Of a DNA stretch of 37,562 nucleotides, positions 29,720 through 37,562 are shown in pieces (the stretch's first letter is position 1; each line of letters begins with the position of its first letter). Location of the stretch: assembly GCA_000827265.1 (NCBI GenBank), contig KN834755.1, positions 759,819 through 797,380 of the forward strand, in the 5' to 3' direction. The notes under the pieces were generated by a model that was not told the origin of the DNA, searched no databases, and was given only the letters and a program-made list of their open reading frames with translations. A program made the translations under genes and the position numbers. The stretch is from Collybiopsis luxurians FD-317 M1 (lineage: Eukaryota; Basidiomycota; Agaricomycetes; Agaricales; Omphalotaceae).

Positions 29720-31745
29720 ATGGAGGGTGAACTCATATATAGGTTCAGATCAGCCTGGTGTTTGACTCGACTATCCCATCTTCAAATGGTGTTATCTAAT
29801 GTGCTGGCTCTGTCGTTCTGCTACTTGGCTGGGAAAGCCTTATATAGACTGTTCTTCCATCCTCTTCACACATATCCCGGACCATTACTTGCGGCAGTGA
29901 CCAGCTGGCACGAAGTATATTACAATCTCGTTCAGGGAGGAAGGCTCGTGATTGAGCTTGAAAGGCTGCATAACTTGTACGGTACGCTCCTCTACATCCT
30001 TCCAGTGGAACCAAATGTTGATGTTATCTTTCAGGTCCCGTAGTTCGCACTGGTCCCAACAAGGTCGGTTACACCTGCTCCCCACTTGCTACATTGAGAC
30101 GTTGCTTTCTCATCCAAAGTTCAGTTGCACTTTAATGATAGGCGTGCCTACCATGATATATACAGCAATGGAACTACTCTGATCAAGGATGTACGGTGTT
30201 ACCAGGCAGCTATGCCTTATGCAACTGAAGCTTCTATTACTCTCTCTGATCCGCAACAGTCAAAAAACAGAAGGTATCTATTATCACCGCTGTTTTCGCG
30301 TCAGGCGGTGATCAAGCTCGAGTATACAATACAAAAGAAAGTATGTTTTGCCGACCAAGTACACCGCTTAACAATCTCAATGAGTTGAATAGGTCGATCA
30401 ATTAGTAGCCTTGCTTGAAAAATGCTATCGTTCCCCGGAATCCGGCGCAAAGCTATCAATTGCGTTCCGCTCTCTGACCACTGATGTTATCACGGAATAC
30501 TGCTTTGCCAATTCGACCAACACTCTTTCCGATCCAAACTTTGCCCATCCAATTGCAGCAGAAACGCAGAATCTTCTAAAAAGGGTGTGGATTCAAACTT
30601 ATTTTCCTTTCATTGTCCGCCTTGTAGCAACCATACCGCAAGGGCTCATTCTATGGATCTTTCCCAAATTCACGACTTTCATGGATGTTAAAACGAGTTT
30701 TGAGCAACAAATTGATAATTACATCAAGAATCCAGAGGACCTGGTTACTGCTGAACATGATACAATTTACCATCATCTTTTGGAACCCAAAGACCCAGAG
30801 CTGCGGCTATTGAGGGCATCGCTGATTCATGAGGCATTCGTACTTGTGGCCGCCGGTAGCGACACAGTTGGGCATGCATGCACCGTAGGAACATATTTTG
30901 CACTGCAAGACCACTCAATTCGCCGCAGGCTTACTGAAGAACTTAAGGAAGCTTGGCCTGATAAAGGTAGACCATTAAGTTTTATCGCTCTCGAAAAGTT
31001 ACCTTATTTGGTAAGTGACAGACTTTTTTTTCCCTTTGCGTAATGGCAAATACTTTACAGTCTGCCTTTATCAAAGAGGCACTTCGCATGTCTATTGGCG
31101 GTATCCACCCCATGCCTCGCATTGTAGGTGATGAAACTCCTGGAATCAGTGGTCTAAATGTCCCTCCTGGTGTGAGTATCGTCGGAATTATGAGTTTTGA
31201 AAAGCAAGCAGTTTATAACCGTGTTTCTTGTAGACCGTCGTGGCGATGAGCGCATACTTCATGCTCATGAATCCAGAAGTCTTCAGTGACCCGTTTACCT
31301 TCAATCCGGATCGATGGCTAGTTGAAGACACTAGAGAGATGATGCTGGATTTTGTTCCATTTAGTAAAGGACCTCGTCAATGGTAAGCCATCGAAGATTC
31401 TAGCGGCGAATGTATCCACTGACACAAACCCAGCCTGGGATTAAAGTGCGGCAGATGCATTCTATTTTGAATTCGTGTTTGACCTCAAAGTGTTTCCTTC
31501 GATTCAGTCTAGCATGGAGTGAACTATACCTAATCCTTGGAAACCTCTTTCGAAAACTTGACCTATCGCTTGTCAGTGAGAATTCGTATGTTTTTCCTCC
31601 ATCTTTAAAGGGTTCAGTGAATTCTGACGGAATATGATCACACTATAGGGAAATTGATTTAAAGCTGGGGGAAGTGTTGGACTACATGGCTCCGCTCTGG
31701 GAGAAATCAGAGTACAAAGCATTTGTAAAACAAGTTCACGATTGA
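29720..31745 (+). CDS. Cytochrome P450 monooxygenase, copy 1 (nine exons)
   Basis: Exons: 29720-29981, 30035-30063, 30125-30340, 30393-31010, 31061-31171, 31234-31382, 31434-31445 (12 nt), 31508-31585 and 31649-31745. All eight introns are 50-63 nt GT-AG, and the product is 523 residues, normal for the family. An N-terminal hydrophobic anchor (VLSNVLALSFCYLAGKALY) leads to a proline hinge (HPLHTYPGP). The I-helix oxygen-activation motif is AGSDT (323-327), the K-helix ExxR is E381/R384, the PERF-like stretch is FNPDRW (435-440), and the heme loop FSKGPRQCLG (455-464) has Cys462 as iron ligand, with its codon split by an intron. It is an ER-bound monooxygenase resembling trichodiene-oxygenase-type fungal P450s; the substrate is unknown. 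It is nearly identical to the copy at 35433 but has a different upstream region and a roughly 350-bp insertion just after its stop codon. Confidence 0.92.
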
Positions 31746-32858
31746 TGCTTTGGATGTTATCCCTGTTAAGGTATGCGCTGCTTATACCCCTAATGGACAC
31801 TCGTAATTATTGCTTTATTATTAATATGTTTCCGATCTTTAGTTACGAGTCGGTTTCCCTTTCTTTTTCTTTTTCCTTTATCCTCTACTTTCATTACCTA
31901 CGTTATCTATACGAGGCTATCACCTTCGTTGTGAGTTCATAGTTATATATTGCATATACCAGGCATCTTACTAACTTACCTGGTATATATTTATTTGTAT
32001 CTTTCTAGGTATTTACACTCGTTATAGCCTATACCTTCATTTATATATCTATTTGTATCTTTTTAGCTCGCCACCGTGCTCCCTAAGTCCTACCGTAATC
32101 CTGCGCTCAACAATCCCCTGCTGGAGATGCTGGATTAAGTATGTGTTTAAAGTACATCACGGTGCAGGTTCTAGTTGAGTCTAGTGTTATCCTTTGTCCT
32201 TTCTGTCTTGAGATTCCTAAATCCTAATTGCACTGGAATAAATGTATCAAAGCTCAGTGGGCAACAGCGAGCAGCGATATTTCCAACCAAGTTCAATTCG
32301 CCGGGCCCGCCTAGATCGAAGATGCGGCCAGCGAAGTAGTCGTAGACCTTTCAACGAATGAACCATTAGAGTCGTTGTTCATTTCCTGTGTCGGGAAGGA
32401 AGAGACTGTTAGAGAGGGCCCAGGGGTCTGCAGGTAAAGCCACAGAATTTGGATACATGCTTTCTGGTATATATAGAAGTCTCGCTCTCATACCATCAAG
32501 ATTATTTCGCAGTCAATTCATATTTTAGGATAGGAAAGTCATAACACACACCTCATGCATAATTTCTGCGGCCAGACCAAAGCCAATCCTAAGCGTATTG
32601 ATACTACTTGATGTCTGAATTTCAGAGCGATGTAACTATTGGCATTACTTGGGTATTACTACCCGGGATGCATCGCAATTGAAGCAGCAGACCACCTGAA
32701 GCTTTAGGGCAGGTCTATCGGCAACGTCACATCCCGGAGCACCAAGGGTTGCCTCGTTGCGTTGCGTCAATTTCAGCTTGCTCGGTTCGCGTATAGTATA
32801 ATACAATCGATCTCTATTCTCCACCTCGAATGAAGAAGCCTGTCATTTTAAGCGTAAC
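31746..32858. other. 3' flank of P450-1 and MFS upstream region
   Basis: About 31760-32115 is an insertion absent from the second P450 copy (annotated separately). About 32120-32200 resumes the shared P450 3' flank, with AATAAATG near 32238 as a possible polyadenylation signal. On the minus strand about 32270-32345 is open and reads VYDYFAGRIFDLGGPGEL, perhaps an old exon, but it is unassigned. Confidence 0.5.
31760..32115. mobile_element. Insertion in the 3' flank of P450-1
   Basis: Comparison with copy 2 shows that TGCTTTGGATG-TATCCC should run straight into the CTGGAGATG stretch. Here about 350 bp of pyrimidine-rich DNA intervene, flanked by similar words (ATCCCTG at the left, ATCCCCTG at the right) that could be a target duplication. 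No terminal inverted repeats or ORF were recognised, so the type is unknown. Confidence 0.55.
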
Positions 32859-32866
32859 TATAAAAG
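32859..32866 (+). promoter_or_regulatory. TATA box upstream of the MFS remnant
   Basis: TATAAAAG lies 55 bp before the ATG at 32921, with a CT-rich leader (CATTCCCCGTTCTCTTTCG) in between. The promoter looks preserved although the gene downstream is damaged. Confidence 0.5.
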
Positions 32867-32920
32867 CTCGGCTCTTGTGGAGCTAGACAGGCGATATTTT
32901 TCATTCCCCGTTCTCTTTCG

Positions 32921-33905
32921 ATGAAGGATAGCACAAAACTTAGTATCGAGACACCGCTTTCACCTTCAGAAAAAGAAGGAGTCACTGCTATATATGAAGC
33001 CAAGAGTCGTTTAAGTAAGTACTTGCTCTTTCTTTTGTCTTCCCAGCCGAGTTACGTTTGACACACAGTCAATGAGCATTGGCAGAACGAGCTGGATCTT
33101 TTCTTCCTCTAATAGCTCATATACTGAACCCCCTACAGAATCGGATTCGGTCGCTACCAATGGCACCTCTTCATTCTTACCGGACTAGGCTGGGCCGCAG
33201 ACGACATGTGGCTTCAAGGCGTCGCCGTCATCCTTCCCCAAATCTCCACCCGAATCGCGTCCATGGCGATCTACGCCGGCTTGGTACTCGGCGCTATCAC
33301 TTGGGGAGTACTGTCAGAATTGATCGGACGTCGATTATCTTTCAATATCACACTGTTTATTGCGGGCGTGCTCGGGATCGCAGCTGGAGGTGCGAATAAT
33401 TTTACAACACTCACTTCGTTAGTTGCTTGCTTGGGTTTTGGGGTGGGTGGAAAGTGTGTATATGTCTTGTCTTTGGTTGTTCGTTGGGTCATGCTGAAAA
33501 TGGGATGGTGCAGTTTACCGGTGGATGGTAAGCGAGTTACCCCTCGTCTCATCTACTTTTACATTTCACGTACGAAACTGAAGAGACTTTTCTTTCTTCT
33601 GGGTGCAATTTTCCTCGAGAACATACCCAAATCCCACCAGGGGAGTGGGACTGCCATTCCATTCAACAGAAGCCTAGCTGATGCCTTTCGATCCTGCAGT
33701 GGCTGTTGACATTACTCTCAGTCTGGTGGGCCGCCGGACAGCTTTTTGCTTCGTTGATCTCCTGGCCATTGATAGGCAACTTTTTGTGCGCATCATCCGA
33801 CGACTGTATGAAAGCTAGCGATAAGGGCTGGCGGTATGCCTTTTCACATGGTCTTCCTTTGATTTATACCTATACCGATATATACATTCTACTCACTTTC
33901 TAGGA
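32921..33905 (+). pseudogene. MFS transporter remnant, splice sites broken and 3'-truncated
   Basis: Fragments read as the N-terminal half of a fungal major-facilitator transporter. In order they are IYEAKSRL, IGFGRYQWHLFILTGLGWAAD, WLQGVAVILPQ, GLVLGAITWGVLSELIGRR (the helix 2-3 loop signature), FGVGGNLPVDGAIFLENIPK, and WLLTLLSVWWAAGQLFASLI. The matching exons are 32921-33014, 33069-33090, 33139-33453, 33514-33527, 33603-33640 and 33700 to about 33870. To join them, the second intron would need a GC donor (33091). The fourth lacks its AG acceptor (GG at 33601-33602) and the fifth lacks its GT donor (GG at 33641-33642, in GGGAGTGGG). After WRYAF the second half of the transporter is missing. 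It would have exported or imported a small molecule, plausibly the product of the P450 pathway. Confidence 0.78.
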
Positions 33906-35096
33906 AATCTGATTATTTCACGCCCTCATTTCTTGCATCTTCACATGACTCCCCTGTATATTGTTCAACAAAACCCAGTGTACAGACGTGAATTTATCAT
34001 TCTTTTTGCACCTGCCCAATTTAGGTCTTGTAGCGTGTAGAGCTGAACCTAATCTATGCATGCAGTATGACGCTGGTCTAAATTGGGAAAAACTTCCCAC
34101 AATGGAGGGGACTGAAAAGCAATAATCTCGTTAGCATATCAGCGCTTCAATACCACTTAAGCTAGGAAATTCAGCTACTCACCAATATCTGCTCCAACTC
34201 TACCAATATGAGTCTTTCCAGTTTTGATGTACCAAATGTTGATCAACATAGAGATTTTGAGACAAGCACACTATTACTCATGACTTTGATTGTACATCAT
34301 ACTAATCTGCCCTCTTCAGGATTAGTGTTCAAATGGAGACTGTGCTTTTCTGAGTAAGCTACTAGCCAGAACTCCTAGACACTAAATTGATGAATACCGA
34401 CCACTGAGCACACACCTGTGTTTTTACCCGTGCGTGCTTGGCCGCTAAACCAATTCTTTCTCATAAATTGGGCACTCTCCAGTGTGTTTACACCCGGTGT
34501 GACTGACTACTGATCTAACTTTAGAATATCAGGTTATTCACGAGGAATGTGGATATATATGTTGAGGTATGAACACTGCGGAGTGTTTACACTTCTGTGC
34601 TTGGCCACTGGCTCAATTTTTCGCTGTTAGGTGTGTTTACACTCATGTGATTGACTACTGATATAACTTTAGGATATCAGGTTATTAATGAGGTACATGC
34701 ATATATACAGTGTGTTTGCACTTCTGTGTTTGGCCACTGGCACAAATTTTCGCTGTTAACTCTTCACTCTTTCAGCACCGTATTGGGCTTTTTGTGACAT
34801 TGGGGTCTATATACACGTCGAGGTAAGGACATTCTATTTTGACACTGGAGTGTATATACACGTTGGTGTAGGTCCACTCGGATGTAATTACATGGGTGTG
34901 CTTGGCTAGTCAATGCATCATTCTGTATCTATATTACTGACAATAATCATTATCTATACTATAACTACTATACCTTTGGAATAAGTGGTGAGAAAAAGAA
35001 AAGGTCAACAGGTAAACCCTGTTTTGAACACAGGTCAACCCCTCCTTGATTACTGGTATGACTGGTTTAGACAATCGGTACTCAGGCAGCTTTCTG
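33906..35096. other. Gene-free stretch with minisatellite
   Basis: No gene is supported. The stretch 34482-34758 is a tandem repeat (annotated separately). Related GTGTATATACACG and GTGTTTACAC words are scattered from 34420 to 34910. Confidence 0.5.
34482..34758. repeat. Two-unit tandem repeat, about 149 bp per unit
   Basis: Unit 1 starts at 34482 and unit 2 at 34631, both with GTGTGTTTACAC. Each continues TGACTACTGAT...TAACTTTAG.ATATCAGGTTATT. After a spacer each repeats a GTGTTT(A/G)CACTTCTGTG(C/T)TTGGCCACTGG block and ends TTTTCGCTGTTA. Similarity between units is high but imperfect. Confidence 0.75.
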
Positions 35097-35407
35097 GAAT
35101 TATTATGACCACGACTTGATATAGCAACAAATTATTAACAATGTACTTCTTTGCTATAGCAAGGAATATCTTTATCCTGAGCTCTCTTACATTCAGCAGC
35201 TAAAAGCACTTGCATTCCAGTGCCCCCACAATAGGGTATTTTTGCCCATACACCGATACATATGATGCCTTTTAATATATACAAAATATCTCACATGCAT
35301 ATACTATAGAGCAATATAGTTTTTGACAGTTTGGCCTGTCGAACTCAAATATTGTACCGGTCGGACGTGTTTTTTGGTCAGGTCATGTGTATTTAGCCGA
35401 CCAGTCA
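35097..35407 (+). repeat. Dispersed repeat directly upstream of P450-2
   Basis: Counterpart of 25313-25606 with one extra block near 35188-35228. It ends about 25 bp before the P450-2 start codon, so it must supply most or all of the promoter of that copy. P450-1 lacks it. Confidence 0.8.
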
Positions 35408-35432
35408 CTCGCTTCCTATTAGGACAGGCGGC

Positions 35433-37460
35433 ATGGAGGGTGAACTTATATATAGGTTCAGATCAGCCTGGTGTTTGACTCGACTATCCCATCTTCAAAT
35501 GGTGTTATCTAATGTGCTGGCTCTGTCGTTCTGCTACTTGGCTGGGAAAGCCTTATATAGACTGTTCTTCCATCCTCTTCACACATATCCCGGACCAGTG
35601 CTTGCGGCAGTGACCAGCTGGCACGAAGTATATTACAATCTCGTTCAGGGAGGAAGGCTCGTGATCGAGCTTGAAAGGCTGCATAACTTGTACGGTACGC
35701 TCCTCTACATCCTTCCAGTGGAACCAAATGTTGATGTTATCTTTCAGGTCCCGTAGTTCGCACTGGTCCCAACAAGGTCGGTTACACCTGCTCCCCACTT
35801 GCTATATTGAGACGCTGCCTTCTCATCCAAAGTTCAGTTGCACTTCAATGATAGGCGTGCCTACCATGATATATACAGCAATGGAACTACTCTGATCAAG
35901 GATGCACAGTTTTACCAGGCAGCTATGCCTTATGCAACTGAATCTTCTGTTGTTCTCTCTGATCCGCAACAGTCAAAAAACAGAAGATACCTATTATCAC
36001 TGTCGTTTTCGCGTCAGGCGGTGATCAAGCTCGAGTATACAATACAAAAGAAAGTATGTTTTGCCGACCAAGTACACCGCTTAACAATCTCAATGAGTTG
36101 AACAGGTCGATCAATTGGTAGCCTTGCTTGAAAAATACTATCGTTCCCCGGAATCCGGCGCAAAGCTATCAATCGCGTACCGCTCCTTGACCACTGATGT
36201 TATCACGGAATACTGCTTTGCCAATTCGACCAACACTCTTTCCGATCCAAACTTTGCCAATCCAATTGCGGCAGAAACGCGGAATCTTATAAAAAGGGTG
36301 TGGATTCAAACTTATCTTCCTTTCATTGTCCGCCTTGTAGCAACCATACCGCAAGGGCTCATTCTATGGCTCTTTCCCAAATTCATGACTTTCATGGATG
36401 TTAAAATGAGTTTTGAGCAACAAATTGATAATTACATCAAGAATCCGGAGGACCTGGTTACTGCTGAACATGATACAATTTACCATCATCTTTTGGAACC
36501 CAAAGACCCAGAGTTGCGGCTATCGAGGTCATCGCTGATTCATGAGGCATTCGTACTTATGGCCGCCGGTAGCGACACAGTTGGGCATGCATGCACCGTA
36601 GGAACATATTTTGCACTGCAAGACCACTCAATTCGCCGCAGGCTTACTGAAGAACTTAAGGAAGCTTGGCCTGATAAAGGTAGACCATTAAGTTTTATCG
36701 CTCTCGAAAAGTTACCTTATTTGGTAAGTGACAGACTTTTTTTTCCCTTTGCGTAATGGCAAATACTTTACAGTCTGCCTTTATCAAAGAGGCACTTCGC
36801 ATATCTATCGGCGTTATCCACCCCATGCCTCGCATTGTAGGTGATGAAACTCCTGGAATCAGTGGTCTAAATGTCCCTCCTGGTGTGAGTATCGTCAGAA
36901 TTATGAGTATTTTGAAAAGCAAGCAGTTTATAACCATATTTCTTGTAGACCATCGTGGCGATGAGCACATACTTCATGCATATGAATCCAGAAGTCTTCA
37001 GTGACCCGTTTACCTTCAATCCAGATCGATGGCTAGTTGAAGATACTAGCGAGATGATGCTGGATTTTGTTCCATTTAGTAAAGGACCTCGTCAATGGTG
37101 AGCCATTAAAGATTCTAGCGGCGAATGTACCTACTGACACAAACCCAGCTTGGGATTAAAGTGCGGCAAATGCATTCTATTCTGAATTCTTGTTTGACCT
37201 CAAAGTGTTTCCTTCGATTCAGTCTAGCATGGAGTGAACTATACCTAATCCTTGGAAACCTCTTTCGAAAACTTGACCTATCGCTTGTCAATGAGAATTC
37301 GTATGTTTTTCCTCCATCTTTAAAGGATTCAGTGAATTTTGACGGAACATGATCACACTATAGGGAAATTGATTTAAAGCTGGGGAAAGTGTTGGACTAC
37401 TCGGCTCCGCTCTGGGAGAAATCAGAGTACAAAGCATTTGTAAAACAAGTTCACGATTGA
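35433..37460 (+). CDS. Cytochrome P450 monooxygenase, copy 2 (nine exons)
   Basis: Exons: 35433-35694, 35748-35776, 35838-36053, 36106-36723, 36774-36884, 36949-37097, 37149-37160, 37223-37300 and 37364-37460. The product is 523 residues. The exon structure is the same as in copy 1, including the 12-nt exon beside the heme codon; only intron 5 differs (64 against 62 nt). AGSDT, ExxR (KEALR), FNPDRW and the heme loop FSKGPRQCLG are all intact. In the longest exon (618 nt) I count 19 differences from copy 1, 12 of them amino-acid changing, many near membrane-facing or substrate-side regions (F/L, T/M, V/M, L/S). It is a recent direct duplicate; the unit starts about 25 bp before the ATG and runs past the window end. 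Its upstream sequence is a dispersed repeat. Confidence 0.92.
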
Positions 37461-37562
37461 TGCTTTGGATGTATCCCCGGCTGGAGATGTTGTTTTGAGT
37501 ATGTGTTTAAAGTCCGTCGCGGTGCAGTTTCTAGTCGAGTCGAGTGTTATCCTTTGTCCTCT
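37461..37562. other. 3' flank of P450-2, to window end
   Basis: It matches the P450-1 3' flank at 31746-31760 and then at about 32115-32200, without the insertion found there. The duplication therefore continues beyond the window. Confidence 0.7.

Noticed and set aside
34420..34910. CRISPR-like array
   Set aside because: The repeats are about 149 bp, imperfect and only two units long in an evidently eukaryotic sequence; this is a minisatellite.

Overview
The window looks like fungal nuclear DNA, most likely from a mushroom-forming basidiomycete (Agaricomycetes). Genes are broken by very short GT-AG introns (about 47-77 nt). They include a NACHT NTPase, a DUF7918-type protein and a 7-TM protein of kinds that are expanded in that group. 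The spaces between genes are full of young and decayed mobile elements. No bacterial, organellar, rRNA, CRISPR or convincing tRNA features were seen.

Layout. At 0.2-0.25 kb there is a cluster of nested palindromes, followed by a NACHT P-loop gene (402-2356, +). At 2.4-6.5 kb there are duplicated gene fragments and hAT-type repeat debris around a five-exon 7-TM gene (3953-5198, -). A complete, very young LTR retrotransposon fills 7558-13232 (-). Its 343-bp LTRs differ at one base, it has a 5-bp target duplication, and it carries one giant Gag-type ORF with no recognisable pol. At 13.4-14.6 kb lies a broken class I terpene synthase. At 16.3-16.9 kb there is a small, strongly promoted gene (-). 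At 18.4-20.7 kb a five-exon DUF7918-like gene (-) diverges from a secreted APP1-type phosphatase gene (21203-22425, +). The stretch 22.7-26.9 kb holds three non-autonomous DNA transposons with visible inverted ends and target duplications, plus a possible tRNA-derived SINE. At 27.9-29.6 kb an unrecognised Cys-rich gene (-) sits between inverted repeats. At 29.7-37.5 kb two nearly identical nine-exon cytochrome P450 genes (+) flank a decayed MFS transporter (+).

How it fits together. Terpene synthase, P450 and MFS are the parts of a terpenoid biosynthetic cluster. Here the synthase is frameshifted, the transporter has lost splice sites, and only the two P450 copies remain intact. I read this as a decaying, transposon-invaded secondary-metabolism locus, though about 16 kb and several unrelated genes lie between the synthase and the P450s. 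The most novel item is the Gag-only retrotransposon, whose ORF contains a tandemly duplicated domain of about 140 residues that I cannot assign.

Gene models were built by hand from reading frames and splice signals and have no transcript support.
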